Below, piece after piece: positions 44,425-55,590 of a stretch of DNA of 64,000 bases; position 1 is the stretch's first letter; every line of letters starts with the position of its first letter. The translations under genes were made by a program, and so were the position numbers. This DNA comes from Puccinellia tenuiflora (lineage: Eukaryota > Streptophyta > Magnoliopsida > Poales > Poaceae): contig QRDG01001848.1 of NCBI GenBank assembly GCA_012064385.1, positions 516,903-580,902 on the forward strand, written 5' to 3'. The notes under the pieces were generated by a model. That model was not told where the DNA came from. It searched no databases and was given only the letters and a program-made list of their open reading frames with translations.

Positions 44425-45372
44425 CCCCCTTCTTCCCCAAAGTGACCAGAGCTTCCTAGCACGTCTTTGCCCCCCATTGTTGACCTCTTGAAGCTTGGTT
44501 TTCTCTCTATTCCTCCATGATTCTTGCCTCAAATTAGAGGGAAAAGAGAGAGGAGATCTAGATCTACATTTCCACCAATCCATCTCTCCTCTAAGTGAGG
44601 GGAACCCTTTGGATCTAGATCTTGGAGATTCATTTGTTGAGTTCTTCTTTGTTCTTCCTCTCTTCTCCCCCCATAAGCATTAGTTGCTTTTGGTGGGATT
44701 TGGGAGTGAAGTTTGAGAAGCTTGTTACTCTTGGGTGCATTGTGTTCCCAAGAGCTTGTGCCTCTTGGGTGCATTGTGTACCCTAGACGGTTGATGGTGT
44801 CACAAAGATTTCGAGTTGTGAAGCTTCGGGCAAGATTTGGGAGCCCCCAATTGAGTTGTGGGTGTGTGCCCCAAGAACGGTGTAAAGGCTCCGGATTCCG
44901 CCTTGAAGGATTCCGATAGTGCAAGGTGAACCAAACCCTTGGGTGCGGTTCATCGAAGAATATGGTGAGGCCTTTGTGGCATCTTGAGTAGGCCTCTTGT
45001 GGCGAGCTCACACCCCTCCAACGAGACGTACTCCCTTAACAAGGAGGAACTCGGGAATACATCCCCGTCTCCGCGTGCCTCGGTTATTTCTATACCCAAG
45101 CTCTTTACTTATGCAATTTACATTGTGATAGCCTTCGTGCTTGAAGTTTTATATCTTGCTATCACCTTGTTGCTTGCCTTGCTTAGCATAAGTTGTTGGT
45201 GCACATAGGTGAACCTAGTATAATTAGGTTGTTGGCTTGTTAATTTAAACACATAGTTTTATTCCGCAATTATCAAGCCTTAAACCAGAAAAGTTTTAAT
45301 CCCCTATTCAACCCCCCCCCCCCCCCCCCCCCCTCTAGGCGACATTAAGGCATCGTTTGTTCTTTCAGATCT

Positions 45373-46200
45373 AAGGAGAATGTGATGGGAAAATGTTGTC
45401 AGATCTGAATGGTGATAACATTGCTTATCTACTGTGCAATTCCTAATTTTTTGGTGCCTCGTTGATGTCTCGCAGAAGGAACAAGAAGAATGCGTCGATT
45501 ATAATAAAGACAAGATGAAAGTAATGGAATATGTAGATGAAGATATGTTGACGCCAATTGAAGAAAATTTCCTTCTAATGAAGGAATATGGAAAACATGA
45601 TGCTTATTTTGAAGTACAAGACAATGTGAAAATATGGAAATTGTAAAACTTACTGATCCAGTTGGAGACATGGAGTCCTTCAGCTTCGATAAAATATTTC
45701 TCAAACATACTTTGGGAGTTGGAATCCATGGAAACTCAAGAAAATATTACAATGAATGTTTGTATCTGGATGAACATACTATTGTTAGTATCAACTTGTA
45801 CTATGTTGTCAATATGTCGCCTGTTTAGAAGAGCAATAAATGAAATCCTGATGAATCAACGGTTTAATTAGTTGACATTGCATCAAGTATCGTCTTCACC
45901 GATGCAGATGATAAACCCGGTTGGATGTATAATCCATAAACCTAAAATCTATAATATCAAATATTTGTATGCTATAGTGAATAATCGTGGTATATTATAC
46001 ACCTGCTATCAAGAACATGTGTGTGCCTCCTAGAAATCATGTTTTCCTATGGTTACCGAGTAAAAACCATTTGTTAACTAGGGACTAACTGGCAAAGAGA
46101 AGGGATGTGAATGACTTAACATGTGTTTTTTTGTGCTGAACCTGAATCTTGTCACACCTATTCTTTGCTTGCATTGTCTCTAAAAATATTTGGCTGCTGA
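45373..46200 (+). mobile_element. Decayed retroelement sequence, right of solo LTR
   Basis: Continues the host sequence that the solo LTR interrupted. Short acidic open frames (for example 45434-45646) have no recognisable domain. Nothing else is seen up to 46200. Confidence 0.4.
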
Positions 46201-46640
46201 TATCTGATATATTTGAGAAATAAATTGGTAATGATTATATATCTTTTGCTAAGTGGTGGGTTAGCAATGAAAAGAATGGAGAGTTGAACATGATAACATC
46301 TGCTACGTTTTGGAGCATATGGAAACATCGTAATGCTTTTTGTTTTCAGGGAAATCGATGGAAAAAACTCGAGGTTAATGGCAGTCATTCTGCCTTCCGA
46401 ATAGTGAGAATAGATTGTTTTGTACAGAGATTGGTTTTTTTTTTGAAAAAAAATCTTTATAACATCGCGATCCTAAAGACCCCCATGCCGTCTACCGGGT
46501 CATGGCAATGGAAAAAACTTGCTGGATGTATGGGACCGGTTGACCTCGATCATGCACATGTGAAAAATTGCATGGAAGCCTGCTCAAATGGATTGGTTGA
46601 ATGCAGCACAAAAGGAAAGAACTGTTTGGAATAGCTTGGT
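46200..46640 (+). mobile_element. LINE 3' fragment (post-RT region)
   Basis: The plus-strand frame reads AKWWVSNEKNGELNMITSAT, FWSIWKHRNAFCFQGNRWKK and LEV. The block S-A-x-x-W-x-I-W-K-x-R-N-x-x-C-F-Q-G is the conserved segment following the zinc-binding region in plant LINE ORF2. Frameshifts follow and no other domain is present. Confidence 0.75.
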
Positions 46641-47155
46641 GCGGAGCGGTGCTGCCGGTGTATGGACGGTTGAAGAACTGGGTCACCAACTGCTTACAAC
46701 TAACTGGTACCAGACGCCCTGTTGCTGGCGTGCCGACTGTATATGCTGGATCGAAGCAGCAGAGACTTGCTGGATGGTAACCATCCTGGGATTGTCATAG
46801 GTTTCCTGTTATGGTACCCGCTCTTCGGACAGTCCTGCCCTTCTACGGTTTGTCCCATATCTTGGATGCAGCTGGCTTTACGATTAAACCAATGAATAAA
46901 CTAAAAGCAAATAAAATTTGGATTCCTAAATTTTTTTCTTAGATAATAAAAGCACAATTTTATTTTCTTTTCTCTCTCTTCCGCATCAGTTGATACACGT
47001 ACACGACTGATGCGAGTACTGAACTGCAATGTCCACAAGCCACACTACAAGTTCGTCACGAGCTAGCACAAACTTATGATTGTCTGGATGCTTAGTTCAT
47101 CGATCATCATCACTCATAACCTTGCAGCAGGTCCTTCCCAGCTTGACCGATCTCT
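46641..47155. other. Spacer and probable 3' untranslated region of the GDSL gene
   Basis: No gene seen. The part just below 47156 would be the 3' untranslated region of the minus-strand GDSL gene. Confidence 0.4.
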
Positions 47156-49293
47156 TCAGCCAAGGATCGGAGGGGTGCAGTAAGGGCCTCTGAGCAATGC
47201 GCCGGCGATCACCTTGCTAAGCGCCTCCGTCGGGTGGATGCCGTCCCAGCTCAGCCGCACCGACGGGTCCTCGCACGCGGTGGTTGCCCCCTCCATGCCG
47301 CACCTCGCCGTGACGTCGAAGTTGTACTTCCCTCCTCCCGCCCCGCAGCACGCCATGAACGGGTCGCTGAACCCTGGAACAACACGCAAAAACAACCAGT
47401 CAGCTCGATCAGTTTCTCCATTGCTCTGCTTTGTAGCAATGTTTGCTCTGTCTTTTTGGCAAGTATAGAGAGATCGAGGAGACATTTACCAAACTTCTCA
47501 GGCTCCTGGACGATCCGATACACGAGGCCGGAGTAGTCGGCGTACATGAGCCTCGCCGAGTTGTGGTGCTTCGCCTGGAGGGCTTCGACTTGTGTCCGGA
47601 GCAAGGTGTTGTGGTAATCGGTCAGGCGGTTGTAGCTCTTGAGGCAGCCGGCCTCATCGAAGCCGGCTTTGCCTGCGGCGTCGCCGAAGAGCGACAGGAA
47701 GATCGGGAGGCAGCCGGTCGGGAAGATGCCCGGGACGACGACGTGAACGGCGCCGAGCGCAATCAGTTCCTACGCAAAAAATGCACGGGCACGTAGAGGT
47801 GAAGTATTAATCATACATACCTTAATTAATTGGAACATGGAACGTTTGCAGGCAGTGGTATATGCAACCTCGACGCCATTAGCGATGGCGTTGACGATCT
47901 TCGGAGTGTTCTTCATCGCCTGCTCTGGTGTCAGGCCAACTTCAAGCAGCTGGACGTTGTAGTCGTTTCCTCCGTATCCACCGAACATAAACAGCGATTT
48001 CCCCAGGTATCCCTTGCAACCTAGATGCAACAAGCAGAACAATTCAGAGAAAATTTACCTAAGAACATTTAAACTTAGACATACTACATACTTATAAGTA
48101 GAAAAAACAGACGAAGAAGACCTATGAAAATTAAAATGAGTTGTGCTCACTTTGTTCTGTCCCGCATATGGAGGGCATCAACTCTTTAAACCACTGGATC
48201 TGCGTGTCTAGTGAGCCATGGTTCCACACCTGATCTTCGATGCCCAGAGATTTGTAGAAGGTGAAATTCATGGCCGTGCCACCAGTTATGGCCATGCTCA
48301 CGCCGCGCCGGAAATCTTTGCCTTTTCCTTTGGATGGTGGGAGTAATGGAAACCCAAGTGCTTGTGCTGTCATCCATGCATGTCACCAGAAATAATTGGT
48401 GTCATAATAATAGATAAAAAACCAAAGGAATTTCTCATCGTGTGATACGTGTTTGAAGTCTCCGAAAGCTTGGAAATTCCAAAATTTCTAGAGGTTGGAA
48501 AGTTTTTAGAAACCAATTTTCCGTATATTCCAAATATGAAATAAGGGAAGTCCAAACATGGAAGTTTTCAAAAAGAAAGGAAAACAGGGGAACTGGACCA
48601 GTGCAAAAACAGAAAGTCAAGCCTGTCTGAACGTTATGGGTAGGATGTTAAGTTTTGTTCACAATATAATTTTAGCAGACTGACGTGGTCCATCTGTTGG
48701 TCCCAAGAGGCTCTGCACGACTGCACATATGTGTTGGAGGACATATCCATTAAAAAATAACTAAAAAGTGAATATATGTTCATCCATACTATTTTCAGTT
48801 GATCAAATTGGTTACTTTTGTGTAGAAACTGAATGCCAATTATATCATGCACCTTTAAAAAGAATTTGTTTTTATTTGTATATATATAGCCTGGCATGGC
48901 AACAGGGCATCTGCAGTTCTGCATGCCATGTATACTCTACTTATACAAATAAACATTCTATACTAATCTGAGAGGGAACAAACGGGTCATGTATTTACCG
49001 ATGAAGTCCACGACCACGCGGCCGTCACACCACCGGCAAGACGGCCGTCCGAAGTAAGACTGGCCGTACGGCGCGTGGGTGCAGGTGAGCACGTCGAGCT
49101 CCGTCTTGTTGCTGCTCGCGGCGCATATGTTGCCGGTCTCGTCCATCGAGTCGCCAAAGGTAAACATGGCGTTGTATTTCTTCGGCGTCGCAGCACCGCT
49201 ACCACCATTGCCGCCGGCCATCACCGTGACCAGCTGGACGGCTAAGAAGGCCACGAGCAACGACGAGCGTAAGTGGAAGCCTGGGAGCTTCAT
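47156..49293 (-). CDS. GDSL esterase/lipase, five exons, 386 residues
   Basis: Exons on the minus strand: 49293-48999, 48366-48151, 48020-47869, 47769-47490 and 47373-47156, all with GT-AG introns and consistent phases (total 1161 bp). A signal peptide (MKLPGFHLRSSLLVAFLAVQ) precedes block I, FTFGDSMDETGN, with the nucleophile Ser in GDSM. Block II Gly falls in AITGGTAMNF, block III is GGND, and block V is WDGIHPTEA with the catalytic Asp and His. VDFIAQALGFPLLPPS and PTGCLP are further family landmarks. Such secreted SGNH hydrolases cleave acyl esters in the apoplast, for example acetylated wall polymers, cutin precursors or lipids; the substrate here is not deducible. The gene is intact. 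A TATA box lies 82 bp upstream of the ATG. Confidence 0.96.
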
Positions 49294-49374
49294 GGCTAAT
49301 TAACTCGATCGATCACCTGAAAAGATTTCGCTTGGTTTAATTTGATGATGATCTAATGGCCGGCGAGGTTGGCC

Positions 49375-49383
49375 AATATATAG
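49375..49383 (-). promoter_or_regulatory. TATA box of the GDSL gene
   Basis: CTATATATT on the minus strand, 82 bp upstream of the GDSL start codon, a normal distance for a plant gene with a short leader. Confidence 0.7.
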
Positions 49384-50030
49384 GTGCTCTGCTCGTTGGT
49401 AACTGATAAACAGTTGACCATCACTTGAGTCATGAGGGTAGTTGGATTTCAACATATTTGCTCATCTGCTCTGCTTCCAACAGTCGAATTAATGAGAAGT
49501 CTTGGCATTTGGACGGCTCAATTATGCAGATCTGAGAAAGCATGTCTTTACGTAAACTATGATGAACCAATACACTATAGCATTTGTTATGTACGAAATA
49601 ACCACACGACTTATTTGTTGCCTTATACTCGCTCCGTCGGCCGTCGGCCGTCGAGACATTATGCTACTTTAAATTGAACTGGTCCGACGTGTTATATTTA
49701 GATACAGAGGAACTAGAATCCAGCAGAGTTCTCAAGAAGTTCACAAAGATGGGATCTGCTTCGGTACAACCCCTGGCCCAAGGGTATTATCGGGACATAA
49801 AACAAAAGAGCGCTGCTATGCGTCCGACGGTTTCTGTACGATCCGCGTCCGACGGAAATCCAAAGCCGTATGTTGTGCGAGAGAATCAAATCTGGATCGA
49901 AGGATTTGTTCGTCGGACGGAAGTCGTACAGGAAGTGTCGTACGCACAGCAAATTCGAAAACAAAATGGCAGACCCCATTTCTGTATACTCAAATAGATG
50001 GAAGGTTTTCTCCTCTTTCCTACGTACTCA
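49384..50030. other. Upstream region of GDSL gene, no other gene seen
   Basis: No coding sequence recognised. Around 49628-49730 TACTCGCTCCGTCGG and TTAGATACAGAGGAAC may be worn Stowaway ends, but pairing is poor. Confidence 0.4.
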
Positions 50031-50039
50031 ATCACTTAG

Positions 50040-51330
50040 CTAAAAGTATCTTTCGCTCTCGAGCTCCAGTGATCCAGCTCATCTTAAAAGAATGAAAAAA
50101 ATATTTACAAATTTTAAAAAAAATTGAAAACATTCTCAAGTGTAGGAAATGGTGTATCCCACTACCATGTAAAATATCAACTTCAAATATTTTATACTCT
50201 AGGCTATACAAAAATAATAAATCTGATAAAATTTGGAGATTTGAAAATGTGCATCTCATATCCACACTTTTGTCATTGTTTGTAACTCGGAATATAACTC
50301 AGATCCGTCAGGGAGCGAACTCCACCTTCCTCCTCTGATCTTCACCGGCGAAAGGGCTTGTCCCTTCTCCCTCCGCTTGCTGCAGCGGCGGCGGGAGGGA
50401 GGGGGGACCCCGTTTCCTCCGTTCCGGCGTGGAAGTTAGGATTAGGATAATTTTGGCGTGATACGTTGTTGGGGTGGTGGGAGTGATGTCCGGGCAAATA
50501 AATCTGCCTCAACTCTACTCCCACACCGACGTTGTCCTTCATGGCGGCGTCTCGGAGTTGGTGGCATCGTGTGCTTGCCGATCTTTCAGGTCGGTGGCTT
50601 TAGGGGTCATGGATGGTGTCGGCGAGGCGGCGGTGGCGACTCCATCAGATGAGTCTTTCCTCCTGCTCTGTCCCCGTTGTTGCGGCGTTGTCTCTGACGT
50701 CATAGTGGAGCGGAGAGGATTTGTTCAGGAGTACGTGCAGACGGTTGTCTGTGTTGTTGACAGATGGAAGATGGTGCACCTTGTGCTGGGTTCGTGGTTG
50801 GAGGTTGACGGTTCTGGTTCCCTACTCCGACGTCGTCGTGCGGGGGTGCCAGTTCTGAAGTTCGATGGCGTGTCCGGGGTCGTGCTGCCCCGGTCTGATT
50901 CTTTCAACGGCAATGGTTTGTCCTATGACAAACTACTTTGGAGGTCCGAAAAGCTGCTGATCAGCGATGGAGCCGCGTCGAGCTCGGGTGAAGAGGTTAT
51001 CTGTCTCGCTTCTCTTTGGTGGATTCTACGGTTGTGCCGAACGAGAGGGATATGCGTTTGTTTGTCACATAAGTTTATCCTATCTTTTCAGTTCTGTAAA
51101 GTCGGTTTGTACGTGCCTTGTAACTTGATCTTTATTTATAAATGAGACACGTATTACCATGCAAAAAAATCAGAATATAAAGTATTTGATATTGATCTTT
51201 TGCATATTTGTCGAATATATCATTGGCTACATCCGAGTTTTTTTTATAAATTTTTAAACCCATAAATAACCTTTTCGATTTTTGTAAACGAACGAGATCA
51301 CTATAGCTCGGGAGCACCAAATCTCCACTC
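50040..51330. mobile_element. MULE-type MITE with 9-bp target duplication, split by a retroposon
   Basis: ATCACTTAG occurs at 50031-50039 and 51331-51339, a 9-bp direct repeat as made by Mutator-like elements. Inside, the left end (GCTCTCGAGCTCCAGTGATC) and the reverse complement of the right end (GCTCCCGAGCTATAGTGATC) match at 17 of 20 positions. The AT-rich interior (50060-50297 and 51170-51290) is separated by the retroposon at 50298-51169. Related termini occur at 39142-39470. Confidence 0.78.
50298..51169 (+). mobile_element. LINE-mobilised retroposon inside the MITE (872 bp)
   Basis: The GC-rich unit ends in a short A tail (CAAAAAAA at 51162-51169). It is flanked by TCGGAATATAA (50287-50297) and TCAGAATATAA (51170-51180), an 11-bp target duplication with one mismatch. 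A 223-codon open frame (50474-51145) has no recognisable domain and biased composition; I do not call it a gene. No reverse transcriptase is present. Confidence 0.75.
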
Positions 51331-51339
51331 ATCACTTAG

Positions 51340-52639
51340 TCCCTTCAAACTTCCATCTGTATAAATTCTCACTAGTTAGTCATCTATATCATTGGCTACA
51401 ACAGAGCATTTCAATTCGTTCCTAGATGTTCTTCTTGCAACTTAGGCCGACTGAATTTGTGGCATTTCATCTTCCTGTTTCGGGTTTCTGAGGCTCCGTC
51501 TGTACGATAGATCCGAGAACACGTTGGAGTACATGTTGTGTGCAGATACCTCGACCGTGTAGAGTCTCCCATTAGACAGCGTGCAATCATGGCCAGCGTG
51601 GTTGTTGTTGCCAGCGTCGGTGTACTCTTCTACTTAAAGCTTGCTGCGGCTCCGATTTGTCATAACACAAATATGTTAACACTGTAAAGATTTTTTTTTT
51701 TTTGAATCGAACACTGTAAAGATTTTCACAGGTTGCAAACACAAGTCGCAACGGCAATACGGCACGAACTGTATAATATTCCATCTGGGTTTTTGTAATT
51801 GTTTTCAGTGTGTTCAGAAATGGTTTTTCTCCTTTTTCAACTCCCCCTTTCTTCATAACATAATTAATTCCAGCTGCGTTGGCATTCAGTTTGACAGTAT
51901 TCTGTGTATGTGCTCTGTTACTGTGTGTGCTCCCCCTGGTGAACTGAACCAGGGATAAATTAGTGAGTTTTTGATGTAATACAAGCCCTATCTGTTAGCA
52001 GATCAGCGAGCACGCTCGTAGAACACAAGCATCGATCACGATCAGAGCATGGCGGAAGCATCCATCACGATGGACAAGAAATGCAATGACGGCACAGACC
52101 GGTGTGCCGCACAAACAGGGTAGGGTGCTGCCATGGGGCCTCCCAGAGATGCGACTACTCACTCGACTCAATATTTTTTTCTACATAGATGACCGAGTAT
52201 TTAGATCATGTCTCCTCTTGTTAACTGCATTATTTTATATACATGGACATAAATAATCTTTAATAGATGAAAATCAAAAAAATTCTGGTTCGATACATTC
52301 CTTTTAAATTGTAATGAACGATAGATATGAATCGATACTACTCAAGACTAGGAATTTGTACCGTGAAATAGCTACGAGCTGCTCACATGAAGATTTCTCG
52401 AAAAGAAAAAGGAACAAGCCAGTAACCACCGCAATGTTTTTTCACCGCTGGCAAGTCACAACAGAAGGATACATTCATCGCAACAACGTTGAGAAACACA
52501 TAGAATACTACTATGTACGAGTATACAACACATAAAGGCAAGGAATAGCTGCCCAGCTTTTTCCATACGCGGCACAACATTTTTGTGACTTCAACTGTCG
52601 GGACTTGAAGGCTCGACGATTGTTACAGCTCTAAGTTTG
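51340..52639. other. Intergenic DNA with one unexplained open fragment
   Basis: Mostly unremarkable. On the minus strand 51648-51442 is open for about 68 codons (including HDCTLSNGRLYTVEVSAHNM and YSNVFSDLSYRR) and ends in TAA, looking like a terminal exon of an unidentified gene, but no splice partner was found. A direct duplication of ACACTGTAAAGATTTT occurs near 51680-51724. Confidence 0.4.
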
Positions 52640-53159
52640 CTACGGACCAGGACCAGGGTGTGGGATTATAACTTTATCTTGGACCGTTGCTTCCAGCTCA
52701 GGCTTGGCAGGGCAACAGTCTGGCAGAGCTGCAAAGCAATGGAGGAGTAAACTGTTAGGGGTTGTTTAGATCTCATCATTTGTATGGAATTCATTTTTAG
52801 ATTTCATACTCAATATGTTTGGATGTCATGGAATTGGAATGTCATTTCATTTGGAATTTCTTTATTATGTTAAGTCAATTCTTGTCCTTAACCCTATCAT
52901 TTGTCTGGAATTCATTTCATTTCATTTTCATTTGGACCTTAGTGGAAATCCGTTGCAGAAAAGGAGACGCACCTTTCGTGCACCTACCTGGATATGCTGG
53001 AGGCTGAACGGCAGGCGGAGCGGCCGGAGTCGGCATAACGGTGGCGGCGGTGGTGGCGATATCAGGGGAGGAGCAGGAGGAGAAAGACCTCAGCCGTGGC
53101 TTCCCGTGCGACATGAGCCGCACCAGTGAGCGCAGAGACGAGCGTGGAACAAGTGCCAT
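52640..53159 (-). CDS. Small two-exon gene, 86-residue basic protein of unknown function, possibly mitochondrial
   Basis: Exon 1 is 53159-52988 and exon 2 is 52728-52640. The donor is CCAG/GTAGGTG and the acceptor TTGCTTTGCAG/CT. The joined frame is exactly 87 codons including TAG. The N-terminus MALVPRSSLRSLVRLMSHGK, PRLRSF is rich in Arg and Ser without acidic residues, the profile of a mitochondrial presequence. A Pro/Ala/Thr linker follows, then the C-terminal ALPDCCPAKPELEATVQDKV and IIPHPGPGP, which contains a CC pair. I do not recognise the family. A TATA box lies 84 bp upstream of the ATG, supporting a real gene. The region upstream of its ATG is duplicated at 54106-54862. Confidence 0.68.
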
Positions 53160-53738
53160 CCTCTCACTGTAAGCTAGCTATAGAGAGAAGACAAGTTGAT
53201 CGGCGATGTGATGACTGCCTTCTGGCTCCAGGCCTGTATGCCTATTTATATATGTTTAGATATACGTCGCGCGGAGCTACGACCCAGCTTCATACCATGT
53301 GAATCCTACACTTTTTGTCGAAGTACTCTGCTACAGGCCGGGTTGCTGCGCTTCAGTCAACTACTCCGCCACTAGCACACCAAACGTCATATGAAGAGTT
53401 GGAAGAACGAATGAACATGACCGCGAGCTGTGTTTGAAGTTCAAACTTAAACTTGGAAATAATTTAAGAAGTTTATTCTGCAAGTTTGAAGCTGTGGGGA
53501 GACATGCGTTCATACCATGTTAGTATCACCGTCATGGAGACTTTTCAGAAGGTTATTCTTCAGGCAAGTTGCTCTATCACTGGAGCCCATATTCATTCTT
53601 CTTCAGTCAAGTTGCTCTGTCGCTGGTCGAGTCAATGGAGTGGGGAGGTCAATTAGTGACGGGGTCTTAATATATTAGTCCGAAATGCCAACTTCCGATT
53701 ATTCACCAAGGACTTCAATAATTGGATGTTCACCCAAC
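53149..53738. repeat. Promoter-region direct repeat, copy 1
   Basis: Matches 54106-54862 with indels. Shared words include CACTTCAGTCAACTACTCCG, GCCACTAGCACACC, GTTGGAAGAACGAATGAACA, CAGAAGGTTATT, and TATTAGTCCGAAAT near the far end. This copy includes the ATG and TATA of the small gene. Confidence 0.88.
53243..53252 (-). promoter_or_regulatory. TATA box of the small two-exon gene
   Basis: TATATAAATA on the minus strand, 84 bp upstream of the ATG at 53157-53159. The duplicated copy upstream (about 54166-54175) has the weaker GATAAATAG. Confidence 0.72.
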
Positions 53739-54062
53739 ATAAAATTGGAAAGAACCATAAAGTAAGTAGATCTGACTCCTTGAATAATGCCTCTATCCGC
53801 TATTCTGATATATAAATTCGATGTAGATGAAATTGTATAAGCGAATTTTTTTTATTTCCTTAGACTTAGATCGCGCAAGACAAGAATTTTTTGTTATTTA
53901 CTATATTTAGATTCTTGGTACTAGATGTTCTATAGGAATAAGAATAAATCGCAACTCCTTTCCGCTACACATAAAAATAGATTTCGAAAGTCTTTTTTTT
54001 TTAAGAATCCTCCTTTTCTGTTCTTCCACCCATGAAATAGAGAGGGAATGGGAATAGCTGTC
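53739..54062. other. Plastid-like insertion (candidate NUPT) between the promoter copies
   Basis: The AT-rich text (for example TCTATCCGCTATTCTGATAT, GATGTAGATGAAATTGTATA and ACTCCTTTCCGCTACACATA) closely resembles grass chloroplast intergenic DNA as I remember it. It interrupts the otherwise tandem promoter duplication. The exact plastid locus is not determined, and no plastid gene is complete here. Confidence 0.5.
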
Positions 54063-54120
54063 CATTATTCTTCGAGATGCATTCTTCGAGAGGAGAGTGT
54101 CCTAGTGTAGGAAGTGTCAT
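54001..54120 (-). other. 39-codon chimeric ORF behind the duplicated promoter
   Basis: In the second promoter copy the position of the start codon is retained (ATG at 54118-54120). The frame then runs through unrelated flanking sequence into the plastid-like segment and stops at 54001-54003. It begins MTLPTLGHSPLEEC, unlike the real gene. Expression is not shown; it is a by-product of the duplication at least. Confidence 0.4.
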
Positions 54121-54862
54121 CCTGTCTCTAAGCTATATGGAGAGGACTGCTTCAGGCTTGTGTGTCTATTTATCTGTTTAGGTACATCCCACGGAGCTAC
54201 GACCGACGACCCAGCTACCTTAACCTTCACTGACGACATTGGAGTGGAATGCATGCGTTCATACCATGTGAATCGTACGTGCATTTTTATCCAAGTACTC
54301 TGCCACTAGCAAGGTTGCTGCACTTCAGTCAACTACTCCGCCACTAGCACACCCAGAGTCATATGAAGGGTTGGAAGAACGAATGAACATGGTCGCAAGC
54401 CATGTGTGAAGTTCCAACTACTAGGAAATAATAATCTAGTAAGAAGTTTATAAAAGGATTCTGCAAGTTTGATGCAACGTTATTTTCATAGTCAATTTAG
54501 AGGGTGCGGATCGATCCTATTGGCGAGACATGCCATACCGAGAATTTCCAGAAGGTTATTGTTCAAGCAAGTTGCTCTGCGCGGATGAGAGCCATGTGTA
54601 TGCACTCTTCTTTAGGCAAAGACGGATGGAGTGCATTTTTTCTTCAGGCAAGTTGCTGTGCAGATAGAGACGTATGCACGCTTCTTCAGCCAAGTTGCTC
54701 TGCGCAGATAGAGACATATGCATTTCTTCAGGCAAGTTGCTCTGCCGCTGGCCGGGCCAATTGAGTGGGTATAGACAGAGCCATTGAGATTCTATTAGTC
54801 CGAAATCTCAACAAGATACCTTCCCCCGACGACTTCAAGAATTGGGTGTTCAGCCGTTCATT
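54106..54862. repeat. Promoter-region direct repeat, copy 2
   Basis: Second copy of 53149-53738. It is expanded by a local tandem of TTCTTCAGGCAAGTTGCTCTG units near 54546-54745 (about four copies). The coding exon of the small gene is not duplicated. Confidence 0.85.
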
Positions 54863-55590
54863 ATTCTTCAAGATGAACATGTTCAGCCGCGCATTCGTGC
54901 CTGGTCGGGTCAGTGCGATGTAGATATTGGTGGGCATTGTAGATCCTACTACCCTAGTCATTGTCGCTGTCGCGGATCTGTTTAGCATGCCGGCTATACC
55001 ATTGCTGCCCATGCCTCCTCCGTCGTTGCCACGAGCTCCTACGGCCCTGCCCGCCTCGTCCCGTCGTAGCACCAGGCTCACGACGAAGCCACGCCTCCCA
55101 ACGGTCGACAAAGCGAGGCGGGTACTCCACAAGAAGATGGAGCTCGACTTCGGTGATATGCCCCTGCTGCAGGCTATGAACGAATTCACGAACACCCTCA
55201 AGACTCCGCTCTCTGATTCAGGAGTCGACGGTTTGACGACGCTCTTCAGGCTTAACTTGCCGTCCATGACGGCGGGGGATGAAGCTTTGATTGCCCTTGC
55301 TAGCTCTGGGGGCAGTGATTTTTCTCTACCGACGGCGCTGGACTCCGTCTGATCTACTACTTGGTTCCCACCTCGTTGCATCGTCTCGCTGCTTCGACCC
55401 ATCGTTCCATAAGTTGAGGAAATGCCGATCTATCTTTCAGATAGGTTGGACTGAGTAGGTTGATCTAGACCCCCACAGGCGCTAGTTTTCTAGCACTGTT
55501 TTTTTTTTTTTTTGGCCTCGGCCGTACTATGTTTGCTTCTCCTATATCAATATAAAAGGCAAAACTTTTGCCTCGCTTGAAAAAAAATCT
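54863..55590 (+). mobile_element. Retroposon with degenerate LINE-associated ORF and A tail
   Basis: A 141-codon frame (54927-55352) contains RRSTRLTTKPRLPTVDKARR, VLHKKMELDF and MPLLQAMNEFTNTLKTPLSD. This Arg/Ser-x-Arg-Leu plus LHKK pattern is familiar from ORFs of grass LINE-type and related retroelements. It ends with the retroposon tail ATAAAAGGCAAAACTTTTGC, CTCGCTTGAAAAAAAA. No reverse transcriptase is present. A target duplication was not identified. Confidence 0.6.

Larger units (their letters stand above)
43195..45367 (+). mobile_element. Solo LTR, 2173 bp, family undetermined
   Basis: Begins TGAAAGTGCATGG and ends TTTGTTCTTTCA, so the termini are TGAAAG...CTTTCA inverted ends. The 5-bp repeat GATCT flanks it exactly. 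There is no internal region or second LTR. It contains a cluster of CCGGAGTCTCCGG words (44221-44379) just upstream of a TATA box (CTATAAAGG, 44416-44424), as expected for U3 regulatory sequence, and a run of 22 C (45312-45333) near its end. Orientation is inferred from the TATA box. The superfamily (Copia or Gypsy) cannot be settled from the LTR alone. Confidence 0.9.

Noticed and set aside
50474..51145. 223-codon plus-strand open frame
   Set aside because: Contained in the retroposon 50298-51169. No domain, low-complexity Val/Ser/Gly composition.
52050..52125. Short ORF MAEASITMDKKCNDG... as a possible small secreted peptide
   Set aside because: Only 24 codons, no signal peptide, no splice partner or promoter identified.
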